Notes: a model not told the origin generated them from the letters alone. A stretch of DNA of 64,000 nucleotides from Oscillospiraceae bacterium (GCA_015067675.1 SVMB01000006.1:1-64000), one strand, 5' to 3'; positions 1 to 11,201 are shown, counted from the first letter of the stretch. A program made the numbers and translations.

Positions 1-1572
1 CACGCCGTTGTCGGTCTTGATTTTTTCAATGCCCACAAAGCGTCCGATACCATGCAGATCGTGAACGATCAGATCGCCCACCGACAGATCCTGCCAGGAC
101 TGAATCTGCTCACGGTTTGACTTTTTGCGCTTTTCCTTCTTCTTGCGGGTACTCTCGGCCAGAATCTGACCCTCGGTAATCACCGCCAGCTTCACGCCGG
201 GGTATTCCATACCGCCGGAAAGATTGCCCACGGCAATGGTCACAACACCCGCCGGCGGCAGCGTACCCAGCGCATAGTCAAGGCTTGAGCCGTCGATCAT
301 ATTCTGCAGTCCCTGAGCACGCCGCTCGGTGGCTGCCAGCAGAATGATCGTATAACCGTCCCTGCGGTAATGCTCCACGTCCTGCACCGCAGTCTCGAGG
401 CTCCCGCCGTAGCTGGGCAGCTGTTTGCACATCACGGTGAGCAGGCTCTTGGGTTTGGGATCCAGCTGTGCGCTGATAAAGGTCTCCAGCAGCACCGTCG
501 AACGTGCTGCCAGCTTTGCGCAGAGCTCATCATACTCCCAGGCAAGATCCGTCTGATCAGGGCCTAAGGTTCCCGCCTCCAGAAGGCTTCGGATATCTTC
601 CTCCATCTGCCAGGCAAAGCCCTTCGCACGTTCCTTGACGCGTCCTGCATCATCCAGAAACCACACGGCATTGTCCGGCAGATAGGCAAATGCCGCCGTC
701 TTGTCGGGGTAAATCAGTTCCAGATACCGGTCGATGCTGGGCAGACTCCCCTGCTCCTGCAGACGTTCAGCATCGGCACGCAGGTTCTTCTCCAGCGCCT
801 CCGGCGCTTTCTTGCGGCGGGACGCCGCATCCGCAAGCTTACGGATTTTGGCAATCAGGCCGTCCTTTCCGTCGGGAGCCGCGTCACACAGCACCTCACC
901 GGCAGGCAGAATATCCGCCGACTGAATGTTCTCGGTGCGGCGCTGGCTTTCCGGGTCAAAAAGTCCCATGGCGTCGATCTCATCATCGAAGAAATCCACA
1001 CGCACGGGACTGTCATAGGCAGGTGAAAAGACATCGAGAATACCGCCGCGCAGGGCATACTGTCCTACGCCTTCCACACGGTCGCAGCGCAGATATCCGG
1101 CGGCATTCAGGCGCGCCGACAGTTCCCGCAGTTCATGCTGCTCCCCGACTTTAAGGCGCAGCGTATGCGCTTTCAGGGTTTCCTCCGGCATGGTGCGCAG
1201 AAGCAGTGCATCGGGGGTTGTGACCACGATGCCCGCGTGACCCATGCTCAGCTCATGAAATGCCCGCAGGCGCGCAAGCTCCCACTCGCGGGACGCCGAT
1301 TCCACGTTATGGAACATGCACTCACGGTAAGGAAGATTCAGCACATCCTCACCGGACAGCGCCTGCACGTCCGCCGCCATGCGGCGACAGGCGGTTTCAT
1401 CGGCGCACAGCACGACCAAAGGCCGTCCGGTGAAACGCCGGACGGCTGCAATGAAGTGTGCCTTATGGGGCAGGGACAGGCCGCCGACGGCGGTCACTGT
1501 CCCCTCCCCGATCTTTTTTAAGAGTGTTTCCAGCTCCGGCAGTTTCCGGAGCCCTTCACATAATCCCAGCAA
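1..1572 (-). CDS. mfd: Transcription-repair coupling factor Mfd, N-terminal part (gene runs off the left edge)
   Basis: Continuous minus-strand reading frame to the window edge, ending ...LSVGDLIVHDLHGIGRFVGIEKIKTDNG, typical of the Mfd RNAP-interacting region. Putative TTG start at 1572 with AGGAGA upstream. Not in the ORF track because the start is non-ATG and the gene is partial. Confidence 0.9.
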   Translation of the reverse strand, partial: MLGLCEGLRKLPELETLLKKIGEGTVTAVGGLSLPHKAHFIAAVRRFTGRPLVVLCADETACRRMAADVQALSGEDVLNLPYRECMFHNVESASREWELARLRAFHELSMGHAGIVVTTPDALLLRTMPEETLKAHTLRLKVGEQHELRELSARLNAAGYLRCDRVEGVGQYALRGGILDVFSPAYDSPVRVDFFDDEIDAMGLFDPESQRRTENIQSADILPAGEVLCDAAPDGKDGLIAKIRKLADAASRRKKAPEALEKNLRADAERLQEQGSLPSIDRYLELIYPDKTAAFAYLPDNAVWFLDDAGRVKERAKGFAWQMEEDIRSLLEAGTLGPDQTDLAWEYDELCAKLAARSTVLLETFISAQLDPKPKSLLTVMCKQLPSYGGSLETAVQDVEHYRRDGYTIILLAATERRAQGLQNMIDGSSLDYALGTLPPAGVVTIAVGNLSGGMEYPGVKLAVITEGQILAESTRKKKEKRKKSNREQIQSWQDLSVGDLIVHDLHGIGRFVGIEKIKTDNGV

Positions 1573-1598
1573 AACAGTCTCCTGTTCTTATCCAACGC

Positions 1599-3014
1599 TT
1601 ACGCGCGGCGCCACTTGACGCCCTGGGCGGTATCCTCAAGGATGATGCCCTGCTCCTTGAGTTCGTTGCGGATGCGGTCGGCCTCGGCGTAATTCTTGGC
1701 CTTCTTGGCAGCGGTACGGGCCTCGATCATGGCGATGATGGCGGCATCCTCCTCGGCGTGAGCCGCATTGCGCTCCTCGCGGAGCTTCGCAGCAGCCTCG
1801 CAGAGGTCAAGGGACAGCACGGTATCAAACTCGGCAATGAGCGCAAACTTGGCAGCGTCGCTCAGAGAAGATTTCAGCAGATCGTAAACGGCAGTCAGCG
1901 CAAGAGAGGTGTTGAGGTCGTTGTCCATCGCGGCCTTGAAGCCCGCGCGCTGGGCATCCATACCTGCCTCATCCAGCTCACCCTTACCGGGCTCGAGGGC
2001 GGCAATACGCTCAATGAGCTTATTGTAGGTGGCGGTGGCATTGTCGAGAATCTCGTAGCTGAACTGCAGCGGACGGCGATAGTGGGACTGCAGGCAGAAG
2101 AGACGATAGGCCAGAGGATTATAACCCTTGCTCTCCAGCAGGGAGACGGTTAGGAATTCGCCCTTGGACTTGCTCATCTTGCCGTCGCCGGTGAGCAGAT
2201 GCATGACGTGGAACCAGTAGTTGCACCACTTATGGCCGATATAGGCTTCGCTCTGGGCAATTTCGTTGGTATGATGGGGGAAAGCATTGTCGATACCGCC
2301 GCAGTGGATATCCAGATACTCGCCCAGATGCTTCATGCTGATGCCGGAGCACTCAATGTGCCAGCCGGGATAACCCAGACCCCAGGGGCTGTCCCACTTG
2401 AGCTCCTGATCCTCGAACTTGGACTTGGTGAACCACAGCACGAAGTCTTCCTTATTACGCTTGGAGACGTCTTCCTCAACGCCTTCACGCACGCCGGACA
2501 TCAGGTTTTCCTTCTCATGCTTATTGAACACATAGTATTCATCCAGCTTGGAAGTATCAAAGTACACGTTGCCCTCGGAAATATAGGCATAGCCCTTCTC
2601 CAGCAGGGTGCTCACCAGATCGATGTACTCTGCGATGCAGTTGGTAGCGGGCTCGACCACGTCGGGACGCTTGATGTTGAGCTTCTTGCAGTCGGAGAAG
2701 AAGGCATCGGTATAGAAGGCCGCAATTTCCATGACGGTCTTTTTCTCACGGCGGGCGCCCTTGAGCATCTTATCCTCGCCGGTATCGGCGTCACTGGAAA
2801 GATGGCCGACGTCGGTGATGTTCATAACACGCTTGACGTCGTAACCGGCGTAGCGCAGGTACTTCTCCAGCACGTCCTCGCAGATGTAGGAGCGCAGGTT
2901 GCCGATATGGGCATAGTGGTAAACGGTGGGGCCGCAGGTATACATGGCGACCTTACCGGGCACGTTGGGGACAAATTCTTCTTTTGTATGAGAAAGGCTG
3001 TTATAGAGCTGCAT
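1599..3014 (-). CDS. cysS: Cysteinyl-tRNA synthetase
   Basis: 471 aa; CGPTVYHYAHIGN (HIGH-type) and KMSKS motifs. Confidence 0.97.
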   Translation of the reverse strand: MQLYNSLSHTKEEFVPNVPGKVAMYTCGPTVYHYAHIGNLRSYICEDVLEKYLRYAGYDVKRVMNITDVGHLSSDADTGEDKMLKGARREKKTVMEIAAFYTDAFFSDCKKLNIKRPDVVEPATNCIAEYIDLVSTLLEKGYAYISEGNVYFDTSKLDEYYVFNKHEKENLMSGVREGVEEDVSKRNKEDFVLWFTKSKFEDQELKWDSPWGLGYPGWHIECSGISMKHLGEYLDIHCGGIDNAFPHHTNEIAQSEAYIGHKWCNYWFHVMHLLTGDGKMSKSKGEFLTVSLLESKGYNPLAYRLFCLQSHYRRPLQFSYEILDNATATYNKLIERIAALEPGKGELDEAGMDAQRAGFKAAMDNDLNTSLALTAVYDLLKSSLSDAAKFALIAEFDTVLSLDLCEAAAKLREERNAAHAEEDAAIIAMIEARTAAKKAKNYAEADRIRNELKEQGIILEDTAQGVKWRRA

Positions 3015-3026
3015 AACAAAAACTCC

Positions 3027-3596
3027 TTATTTATCGATTCCTGTTTTAATCAGGGAGCGGTTGGACCAGAAATAATCAATGCCGGACCAGAGGGTGATCA
3101 GCGCCAGCGCCCAGCCCAGGATATGCTCCATCACCAGCGGCAGGGGCAATCCCAGCAGCGGCAGACCCATCATCACGCAGATGACCACCATCTGCGCCGC
3201 GGTCTTGAGCTTACCGGACCATCCGGCGGCCATGAGCTTGCCCTCGCCCATTGCGACGACACGCAGGGAGGACACGGCAAATTCACGGGCGATGATGATC
3301 GTCACGGGTGCAACGCCGATGCGGCCCTGCTGCAGAAAGATCAGCAGCGCTGCCGTCACCAGCAGCTTATCCGCCAGCGGATCCATGATCTTGCCAAAAG
3401 AGGTGATCTGATTGTTTTTTCTGGCAAGATAGCCGTCCAGCTTATCGGTGATGGATGCCAGCAAAAATGCCAGAAACGCGGCCCAATCCGTACCGATCGT
3501 ACCTTTGAGCGCCAGAAACATATAAACCGGCACCAGTACAATGCGCACAATCGTCAGCATATTGGGCAGAGTCATACGGGAACCGCCGTTTTTCAT
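3027..3596 (-). CDS. pgsA: CDP-diacylglycerol--glycerol-3-phosphate 3-phosphatidyltransferase
   Basis: 189 aa membrane protein with the CDP-alcohol phosphotransferase motif DKLDGYLARKNNQITSFGKIMDPLADK; start overlaps the rimO stop. Confidence 0.93.
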   Translation of the reverse strand: MKNGGSRMTLPNMLTIVRIVLVPVYMFLALKGTIGTDWAAFLAFLLASITDKLDGYLARKNNQITSFGKIMDPLADKLLVTAALLIFLQQGRIGVAPVTIIIAREFAVSSLRVVAMGEGKLMAAGWSGKLKTAAQMVVICVMMGLPLLGLPLPLVMEHILGWALALITLWSGIDYFWSNRSLIKTGIDK

Positions 3597-4954
3597 GCCT
3601 CTTCCACCAATTCACCGACGAGATCGCCGTCCAGATCCTCAATGATGCGGATTTTCACAAAGTCGCCGTCGTTGGGACGGTTTTTCTCGGGCTTCATGAA
3701 GAAAATCTTGCCGTCAATATCCGGGCTTTCGCCGTAGGAACGGCCAAAGTAGCAGCCGCCGGCGCGGTCATAGCCTTCCACCAGCACTTCGCGCACGGTA
3801 CCCAGCGCACGCACGTTGCGGCGGGCAGTCACGCGCTCCTGCACCTTCATCAGGGTCTCGGCACGCTTGACCTTGACATCTTCCTCTATCTGACCGTCCA
3901 TTTCAGCCGCGGGAGTGCCCTCTTCCTGAGAATACGGGAACACGCCGAGGCGGTCAAACTTCTGCTTTTCGATGAAATTGGCAAGCTCGGCAAACTCTTC
4001 CTCGGTCTCACCGGGCAGACCCGCGATGAGGCTGGTGCGCAGGATAAGGTCGGGAATGCGCTTGCGCAGACGCTTGATGGTATCCTCGATGGAAGCCTTG
4101 GTATCGCGGCGGTTCATAGAGGCGAGAATGCGGTCATTACAGTGCTGAATCGGCACATCCAGATAGTGCAGCACCTTGGGTTCGGTGGCAATGACGTCGA
4201 TGAGTTCCTCGGTGATGTCGGAGGGATAGAGATAATGCAGGCGGATCCAGCGAATACCCTCGATTTTGGCAAGCTCACGCAGAAGCTCGGGCAGTTTGTG
4301 CTCACCGTACAGGTCAATACCGTAGCGGGTGATGTCCTGCGCGATGATGATGAGCTCCTTGACACCGTTTTCGGCCAGAACCTTCGCCTCCGCCAGCAGC
4401 GCTTCCATCTTACGGCTGCGGTAGCGGCCGCGCAGGGACGGAATCACGCAGTAGGCACAGTGATTGTCACAGCCTTCGGCGATCTTGAGGTAAGCGGTAT
4501 AGGCAGGGGTAGTCTGCATACGGGGAGATTCGGGCAGCACGGTATTGATGTCATCAAAGCACATCAGCTTTTCCATCTTGCCCTGCTCGGCGGTCTCCAG
4601 CAGCGTATCACAGACCTGCACGATGTTGAGAAAGCTCGCCGTACCCACCAGAGCGTCGGCCTCGGGGATCTCCTTGAGCACTTCTTCCTTATAACGCTCA
4701 GCCATACAGCCGGTGATCACCAGCGCGACCAGTGCGCCGGTCTTTTTGCACTCGGCAAGCTCAAGAATCGTCTCGATGGATTCCTTCTTCGCATCCTCGA
4801 TGAAGGAACAGGTGTTGACGATGGCCACATCGGCCTCGTCGGGGTCTTCCACAAATTCGTAACCTGCTTCAAACAGCTTTGCAAGCATCTGCTCGGCATC
4901 CATGAGATTCTTGGCGCATCCCAGGGACTGCAGGGTAAATTTCTTCGTCGTCAT
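3593..4954 (-). CDS. rimO: Ribosomal protein S12 methylthiotransferase
   Basis: 453 aa; N-terminal UPF0004 domain (SLGCAKNLMDAEQM), radical-SAM CDNHCAYCVIP, C-terminal TRAM region. Confidence 0.95.
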   Translation of the reverse strand: MTTKKFTLQSLGCAKNLMDAEQMLAKLFEAGYEFVEDPDEADVAIVNTCSFIEDAKKESIETILELAECKKTGALVALVITGCMAERYKEEVLKEIPEADALVGTASFLNIVQVCDTLLETAEQGKMEKLMCFDDINTVLPESPRMQTTPAYTAYLKIAEGCDNHCAYCVIPSLRGRYRSRKMEALLAEAKVLAENGVKELIIIAQDITRYGIDLYGEHKLPELLRELAKIEGIRWIRLHYLYPSDITEELIDVIATEPKVLHYLDVPIQHCNDRILASMNRRDTKASIEDTIKRLRKRIPDLILRTSLIAGLPGETEEEFAELANFIEKQKFDRLGVFPYSQEEGTPAAEMDGQIEEDVKVKRAETLMKVQERVTARRNVRALGTVREVLVEGYDRAGGCYFGRSYGESPDIDGKIFFMKPEKNRPNDGDFVKIRIIEDLDGDLVGELVEEA

Positions 4955-4957
4955 GGT

Positions 4958-5437
4958 TTATGTCTCCGTTTCTTCGGGAAAATCCTCCCGAAAGCGTTGG
5001 GCCGCACTGCGGATCTGTTCGCCGGAGAATCCCCGGCGGTAAAGCGCCGCCGTTGCGCGGCGCAGACTGGCTTCATCGGTTTTCCCCCGCAGAAGCCGTC
5101 TGAGCATATCGTCCGCATCCGGCGATTCCCAGCTTTCCAGCACAGCCTCCGCCGTTTCCCGGTCGATTCCGTGCTGCGCAAGCTGCGCGGCAACCGCGCG
5201 TTTTCCGTATCGGCTGCCATAGCGTCTGACCAGACTCTGTGCATACTGCTCATCGTCCAGAAAATGCGCATCCACACAGCGGTTCACCGCGTCCTGTGCT
5301 TCTTCGGGTGTATAGTCTTTCGCAATCAGTTTATCGTAGAGCTCCCGCCGGGACTGCGCTCTTGCCGACAGCAGCCGCAGAGCCGCGGCATAAGCCGATG
5401 GCCTTTCGCGTCCTTCGGGAGAGGACTTACTGCTCAT
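4958..5437 (-). CDS. recX: Regulatory protein RecX
   Basis: ORF 4958-5461; best start is ATG at 5437 with AGGA upstream ([13 protein letters not shown]...). RecX-like helical repeats; immediately downstream of recA, overlapping its end. Confidence 0.85.
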   Translation of the reverse strand: MSSKSSPEGRERPSAYAAALRLLSARAQSRRELYDKLIAKDYTPEEAQDAVNRCVDAHFLDDEQYAQSLVRRYGSRYGKRAVAAQLAQHGIDRETAEAVLESWESPDADDMLRRLLRGKTDEASLRRATAALYRRGFSGEQIRSAAQRFREDFPEETET

Positions 5438-6548
5438 CGTCCTCCATGAAGTCGTCGGCATCGACGCTCACGGGCTTGATCTCGGCAATGGGCTCTTCAG
5501 CCGGTGCATCCTCTGTATGCTTGGTGGCAGCAGCCAGAATGCGCTCACGCAGGGATTCGGCCACATCGGGATTGTCCTTCATGAACTGAATGGCCTTTTC
5601 ACGACCCTGACCCAGACGCTCACCGTCCATGGCAAACCAGGAACCGCTCTTCTGCACAAAGCCGTAGTTGAGACCCATATCAATGAGCTCTGCCTGCTTG
5701 GAGATACCCTCACCGTAGATGATATCGCACTCGGCAATGCGGAAGGGAGGCGCCACCTTATTCTTGACGACCTTGATCTTGACATGGTTACCGATATTTT
5801 CGCCGCCGGACTTAACATATTCGGTACGGCGGATATCAATACGGACACTGGCGTAATATTTCAGCGCACGACCGCCGGTGGTGGTTTCGGAAGGACCGCC
5901 GTAGCTCATGCCGCCGATCTTCTCACGCAGCTGGTTGATAAAGATAACGATGCAGTTGGTCTTGGCGATGGCGCCGGTGAGCTTACGCAGTGCCTGAGAC
6001 ATCAGACGCGCCTGCAGGCCGACATAGGTATCGCCCATCTCGCCTTCGATTTCGGTACGGGGAACAAGGGCTGCAACGGAGTCCACGACGACCACGTCCA
6101 GCGCGCCGGAGCGCACCAGAGCTTCGGTAATCTCCAGCGCCTGCTCACCGTTATCCGGCTGAGAGACGAGGAGCGAGTCGATGTCAACACCCAGAGCCTT
6201 GGCATAGACCGGATCCAGCGCATGCTCGGCGTCGATGAAGGCCGCCTCTCCGCCCATCTTCTGGGCAGAGGCCACAACCTGCAGCGCAAGCGTCGTCTTA
6301 CCGGAACCTTCGGGACCGTAGATCTCCACGATACGGCCGCGGGGCACGCCGCCGATACCCAGAGCAATATCCAAAGACAGAGAACCCGTGGAAATGGCCT
6401 CCACGTTCATATTCAAATTGTCGCCCAGACGCATGATCGCGCCCTTACCATAGGAGCGTTCGAGCTGCGCCAGCGCGTTTTCCAGCGCTTTCTTCTTGTC
6501 TTCTACCTGAACATAACCGATTTCACTGCTTTTCTTTCTCTCAGCCAT
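5427..6548 (-). CDS. recA: Recombinase RecA
   Basis: [43 protein letters not shown], Walker [47 protein letters not shown]. Confidence 0.98.
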   Translation of the reverse strand: MAERKKSSEIGYVQVEDKKKALENALAQLERSYGKGAIMRLGDNLNMNVEAISTGSLSLDIALGIGGVPRGRIVEIYGPEGSGKTTLALQVVASAQKMGGEAAFIDAEHALDPVYAKALGVDIDSLLVSQPDNGEQALEITEALVRSGALDVVVVDSVAALVPRTEIEGEMGDTYVGLQARLMSQALRKLTGAIAKTNCIVIFINQLREKIGGMSYGGPSETTTGGRALKYYASVRIDIRRTEYVKSGGENIGNHVKIKVVKNKVAPPFRIAECDIIYGEGISKQAELIDMGLNYGFVQKSGSWFAMDGERLGQGREKAIQFMKDNPDVAESLRERILAAATKHTEDAPAEEPIAEIKPVSVDADDFMEDDEQ

Positions 6549-6564
6549 TCTGATTCCCAGCCTT

Positions 6565-7437
6565 TCAATCCACAGGTCTGACTGCGCGGACATAGCGTTC
6601 ATGTTCCGCCAGGTCATGACCGATTTCTACTTCAATCCAGCCGTTTTTCTCAAAGAGCTGCGCCACTTCATGGGCCTGCGTCGCGCCGCATTCGGCAACA
6701 ATCATGCCGCCGGGCACCACCGCATCCTTCCACCACGCCGAGATCGTGCGGTAGAAATTCAGTCCGTCGTAGCCGCCATAAAGGGCCGTTGACGGTTCAA
6801 ACGCCGCCACTTCCACGTCCAGCACCGCCATCTCGTCGGAGCTGATGTAGGGGGGATTTGTGATAATCATATCAAACTGCCCCAGATCCGCCGGCGGTTC
6901 GTCCAGCGCATCCAGTTCTCGCACCTCGGCGCGATCCTGCAGCTTGTAGTATTCAACATTCTCGCGGGTGATCGCCAGTGCATCCTCTTCGATATCGCCG
7001 AAGCACACCGTCGTATCCTCGCAGGAGTCCAGCACCGCAATGCCGATGCAGCCTGAGCCGCAGCACAGGTCGAGAATCCGCTTTGCGCCGCGCTTTTCAA
7101 TCTCACCGATGGCGTATTCCACCACATCCTCCGTATCGGAGCGCGGAATAAGCACCGCAGGCGTCACGCGCAGCGTGATACCGTAGAAATCCCACTCGCC
7201 CAGCAGATAGGCAAGCGGCATGCCGGACAGACGCTTTTCCAGCAGCTGTGTCAGCGTATCGTAGGCTGCGTCAGGGGCATTGGAGGAACGCTTTTTGCGT
7301 ACGCTGTCAGCATCCTCCTGCGCGCCGCAAAGGCGTGCGGCAAGCGCCACCAGTTCGCGCGCCTCCAGATCCGCCATGTTCAGATGCGCCAACGGTTCAT
7401 AGGCGTAATCATAGAGTTCCTTATAGGTTTTTACCAT
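6565..7437 (-). CDS. prmC: Release factor glutamine methyltransferase
   Basis: 290 aa; SAM motif [13 protein letters not shown] and NPPYI catalytic motif. Confidence 0.95.
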   Translation of the reverse strand: MVKTYKELYDYAYEPLAHLNMADLEARELVALAARLCGAQEDADSVRKKRSSNAPDAAYDTLTQLLEKRLSGMPLAYLLGEWDFYGITLRVTPAVLIPRSDTEDVVEYAIGEIEKRGAKRILDLCCGSGCIGIAVLDSCEDTTVCFGDIEEDALAITRENVEYYKLQDRAEVRELDALDEPPADLGQFDMIITNPPYISSDEMAVLDVEVAAFEPSTALYGGYDGLNFYRTISAWWKDAVVPGGMIVAECGATQAHEVAQLFEKNGWIEVEIGHDLAEHERYVRAVRPVD

Positions 7438-8366
7438 TTATCGCTGCCCTCCTCTTCGGGAATGACAGCTTTCAGGGCCGTAATCGCCACTTCCACCATG
7501 CTGTCGTCGGGTTCACGGGTGGTCAGATGCTGCATGAGCAGACCGGGAGCGCGCACGATGCGGGTGAAGGCATTGTCATGGCGGCCAATCCAGCGGTTGC
7601 ATTCGTAGCTGATACCCACCACCACCGGCAGCAGCGCAAGTCGGATGACCACACGCCACAAGGGCGAGCTTACCTCGATGAAGGAAAACACGAGGATACT
7701 GATGACCATAACCACCAGCAGAAAGCTCGTGCCGCAGCGGGGATGCTCCTTCGGGAAGGACTGCACATTTTCAACCGTCAGTTCTTTCCCGCTCTCGTAG
7801 CAGTGAATACTCTTGTGCTCGGCGCCATGATACTCAAACGTGCGCTGAATATCCTTGGTGCGGGACACGGAGAACATGAAGATGATGAAGATAATGATGC
7901 GGATAAGTCCCTCGATGAGATTTCGCAGAACACCGGTGCCGATGGAATCATCGAGGAAGCCTGCCAGCAGTGTGGGCAGGATAAAGAAGAGCACCACCGG
8001 GATGGCAATGCCGAGGATTCCCGAAATACCCATCGCAATGTCGTCCACGCGCTTCTTGCCCAGCTTCTTCTCCCAGAACCCCTGCGGTGCATCATCCGGC
8101 TCTTCAAAGGCAACATCAGCGGAGTAAAAAAGCTCCTTGACGCCGTCCTTCATGGCTCCCGCAAAGTTATAGACGCCGCGAATGAAGGGCCACTTGAGGA
8201 TGGCAGGCTTATCCTTACCCGAGCGCAGAGGACGGGTGGTGGTTACCATGGTTTTATCGGGCTTGCGCACAACGGTTGCACTCTTGTCCGGGCCGCGCAT
8301 CATGATACCTTCGATGAGCGCCTGACCGCCGATCACGGTCCGAAAGCATGTTTGGTTTTTGTCCAT
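7431..8366 (-). CDS. DUF1385 domain-containing membrane protein
   Basis: MDKNQTCFRTVIGGQALIEGIMMRGPDKSATVVRK..., a family often next to prmC; ATG at 8366 with AGGAGATA RBS. Confidence 0.9.
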   Translation of the reverse strand: MDKNQTCFRTVIGGQALIEGIMMRGPDKSATVVRKPDKTMVTTTRPLRSGKDKPAILKWPFIRGVYNFAGAMKDGVKELFYSADVAFEEPDDAPQGFWEKKLGKKRVDDIAMGISGILGIAIPVVLFFILPTLLAGFLDDSIGTGVLRNLIEGLIRIIIFIIFMFSVSRTKDIQRTFEYHGAEHKSIHCYESGKELTVENVQSFPKEHPRCGTSFLLVVMVISILVFSFIEVSSPLWRVVIRLALLPVVVGISYECNRWIGRHDNAFTRIVRAPGLLMQHLTTREPDDSMVEVAITALKAVIPEEEGSDKW

Positions 8367-8582
8367 GAATATCTCCTGTCTGCAGTGCTTCCCTCCCCCG
8401 CCGATCCGGTCCGGTATCCGCCGTATGCCGCCAAAAAGCGGTAAATTCCCCCGATGGGCAGAGAGGGCATTATGAATTACTTTATCAGAGATATTATAAC
8501 AAATCTGCGGCGTTATTGCAACAGCTTTTATACACAGATTCCACGCCCCGCCGCGCATATGGTACAAACGTTCTGTCCAAAG

Positions 8583-8613
8583 AAGCCCGGGAAACTTGCC
8601 GTTTCCCGGGCTT
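8583..8613 (-). terminator. Intrinsic terminator downstream of the Gfo/Idh gene
   Basis: 13-bp perfect stem AAGCCCGGGAAAC/GTTTCCCGGGCTT with a 5-nt loop. Confidence 0.75.
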
Positions 8614-8647
8614 TGATGATCGCATTTACTGTAAAGACCTGCTGCAC

Positions 8648-9640
8648 TCAGGCGCGGTCGGCCGCAGCCTGAATTTCCAGCGCGACGCGGGAGGATTCCA
8701 GCACCACAGCAGTGTTGAGATCGGTGGCCTTGCCGGCGAGCTCATCCATAAAGTAATCCAGGATCTTTCCGCGGGGAGCATCGTCCACAGGCAGGATGAT
8801 CGGGCCGTCGCCGCCTTCCAGCGCCACGGTGATCTGCGGATCGAGGTTGCCGCCAAACTCCATGACGCCCTTCTCGCCCCAGATAGTGAAGCGCCAGTAA
8901 TAGGGCAGCTTGAAGCCGCAGCTGGAAGGCGCGGCATAGGTCACGTCGGCCATGAGACCGGCGCCGTTGGACATCTCGACCATGAACATACCGGCATCCT
9001 TGAAATTGGGCTCCTTGGTGGCAAAAGCATTCCAGCAGCGGGCTGCATTGATCTTTGCAAACTTCAGGCCGGTCAGGTAGGGAATGATATCGATGCCGTG
9101 GATGGCGATATCGTTGATGGTGCCGCCCTGCTTGCCGTCTTCGAAGTACCAGGAAGCACGGGTACCGTAGTTGAGGGGATGCTGAGCGGTGAAGCAGATG
9201 TTATGGACCTCACCAAGCTTACCTTCCAGGATGAAATTGCGCACGGGCTGCACCCAGGCAGACAGACGCAGATCAAGCATGCAGCCGACCTTCAGGCCCT
9301 TCTCGGCGCTGAGCTTCTCAATTTCATCGAGCTCAGCGAGGCTGGTGCACAGGGGCTTGTCGGCGATGACATGCTTGCCGGCCTTCAGGGCAGCGATGGC
9401 GCGGCTGCCGCGGATACCAAAGTAGTCGCCGATGGCAATGACGTCGGCGCCGGACTCAGCCAGGAGCTTATCATAGCAGTCATAATTAAAGTTAACGCCA
9501 AGGCTTTCGGCAACGGCAGTACGGGCCGCATCATCGGCTTCGAACGCGCCGACGATCTCGACTTCGGGATTCTCCACAGCCTGCATATACAGACCGTTGA
9601 TATGACCGTGACGGAAACCTGCAAAAGCAATTTTCAGCAT
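8648..9640 (-). CDS. Gfo/Idh/MocA family oxidoreductase
   Basis: 330 aa; LKIAFAGFRHGHINGLYMQAV Rossmann N-terminus, ADKPLCTSLAELDEIEKL motif. Confidence 0.9.
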   Translation of the reverse strand: MLKIAFAGFRHGHINGLYMQAVENPEVEIVGAFEADDAARTAVAESLGVNFNYDCYDKLLAESGADVIAIGDYFGIRGSRAIAALKAGKHVIADKPLCTSLAELDEIEKLSAEKGLKVGCMLDLRLSAWVQPVRNFILEGKLGEVHNICFTAQHPLNYGTRASWYFEDGKQGGTINDIAIHGIDIIPYLTGLKFAKINAARCWNAFATKEPNFKDAGMFMVEMSNGAGLMADVTYAAPSSCGFKLPYYWRFTIWGEKGVMEFGGNLDPQITVALEGGDGPIILPVDDAPRGKILDYFMDELAGKATDLNTAVVLESSRVALEIQAAADRA

Positions 9641-9685
9641 GAAAATATCCTCCTGTAATTGTATGAATACGTCCTTTGGACGAAA

Positions 9686-11059
9686 TCAGCGCAGATTGGT
9701 AATCGGACGGGGCTGGACATCACCGGGAATCGGGCAGACATAGGGCGGCTGCTCCTCGCGGTGCACGCGCCACATCTCCTCGATGAGTTCGGGATGGTCA
9801 ATCAGATCCAGAGCGGTTCCGGTCATCACCTTAGCCGCGGCAATCATGCCCTTATGGGCATAGGAAGTCTTGCCGCAGGTATTGGTCTGCCAGCTATGAC
9901 CGGGTGTGCCGATGGGCTTGGTGGACATATAGACATAGCCCGTCGGACAGATCTTACTGACGTCACCGATATCGGTGGAGCCGCCGCCGGTGGAGGCTGC
10001 CTCCGCAAGAGGCGAAATATCCTCGTTATAGGGCTCTCCGTCCTCGTCGGTATAGCTCTTTCTCAGCTCACGACCGAAAGCTTTTTCCTCTTCAGTGGCT
10101 TTGACGCCGCCGACCAGCTCCAGATTGAGCTGCACAAGCCGGTTCATCGGCCAGTTATTGACCAGATCCGAGCACGCCTTGATGAAATCGATCTCCACGC
10201 GGGTACCGGTCATAAGAGCCGCACCCTTTGCAATATCATTTACACGCTCATAGAGCTCCGGCAGCTCTTCCACATGGGCCATACGCATCAGGTAAAGCAC
10301 AGAGGCGTATGCCTGCACCACGTTGGGCGAATAGCCGCCGGTATCGGTGATGGCGTAATGAATGCGGGCCGTAGACGGGATATGCTCACGCAGATACTGC
10401 ACGCCGGTATTCATCAGCTCCACTGCATCCAGCGCCGAACGTCCGCGGAAGGGATCACCTGCCGCATGGGCAGCCTTGCCGTAGAAACGATAAAGCACCT
10501 GATAATTGGCCAGCGATTCTTCGGTAGATACGCGGCATCCCGCGCTGGGATGCCATGCAAGCGCTGCATCCAGGCTGTCAAACAAACCTTCACGGGCCAT
10601 GAACGTCTTTCCGGAGCCGCCTTCCTCGGCAGGGCAGCCGAAGTAAATCAGCGTACCGGAGCGTCTGCCCTCGATCATGGCACGGCGGGTGGCAACAGCC
10701 GCTGCCAGAGAACCTGCGCCCAGCAGATTATGGCCGCAGCCGTGACCGGGAGCACCGGCCTGTATCGGATTATGCTGTGTCTCGCCGCCGACCTGAGAAA
10801 GGCCTGACAGGGCGTCGTACTCTCCCAGGAAGCCGATCACAGGCTTGCCGGAACCCCACGTCGCTGTGAATGCAGTCGAAATACCGGCAACGCCGCGCTC
10901 TACGGTAAAGCCTTCCGCTTCCAGTGCGGCAGCCAGCACCTCGGCAGATTTATCTTCATGAAATGCCGTCTCGGCATATTCCCAGACCTGGTCGCTCAGA
11001 GCGGCAAAGTCAGCAAGACGACCGTCAAGATAGGCAAAACAACGTTCTTTCTCAGTCAC
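9686..11059 (-). CDS. M20-family amidohydrolase / AbgB-like peptidase
   Basis: ORF 9686-11191; likely GTG start at 11059 downstream of AGGAGG. GFLGEYDALSGLSQVG...GHGCGHNLLGAGSLAAA and AWHPSAG typical of AbgB-like M20 amidohydrolases. Confidence 0.88.
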   Translation of the reverse strand: MTEKERCFAYLDGRLADFAALSDQVWEYAETAFHEDKSAEVLAAALEAEGFTVERGVAGISTAFTATWGSGKPVIGFLGEYDALSGLSQVGGETQHNPIQAGAPGHGCGHNLLGAGSLAAAVATRRAMIEGRRSGTLIYFGCPAEEGGSGKTFMAREGLFDSLDAALAWHPSAGCRVSTEESLANYQVLYRFYGKAAHAAGDPFRGRSALDAVELMNTGVQYLREHIPSTARIHYAITDTGGYSPNVVQAYASVLYLMRMAHVEELPELYERVNDIAKGAALMTGTRVEIDFIKACSDLVNNWPMNRLVQLNLELVGGVKATEEEKAFGRELRKSYTDEDGEPYNEDISPLAEAASTGGGSTDIGDVSKICPTGYVYMSTKPIGTPGHSWQTNTCGKTSYAHKGMIAAAKVMTGTALDLIDHPELIEEMWRVHREEQPPYVCPIPGDVQPRPITNLR

Positions 11060-11152
11060 GCACTTTAAACCTCCTGTCTGTATAGAACCATTAAACCACA
11101 GCCGGGCCATAATTTCAAGTACAAATCGGACAGATATTTTCCATTTATGAAA

Positions 11153-11201
11153 AAAGTATACCGTGAAACCGGGGCAAGTCCCCTGCTTCACGGTATACTT
11201 T
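11153..11201 (-). terminator. Long perfect hairpin, probable terminator of the aromatic operon
   Basis: AAAGTATACCGTGAA (11153-11167) / TTCACGGTATACTTT (11187-11201): 15-bp perfect arms plus an inner GGGG/CCCC stem. Confidence 0.7.

Noticed and set aside
2199-3737. 512-aa plus-strand ORF
   Set aside because: Antisense to cysS and pgsA; no domain or RBS support.
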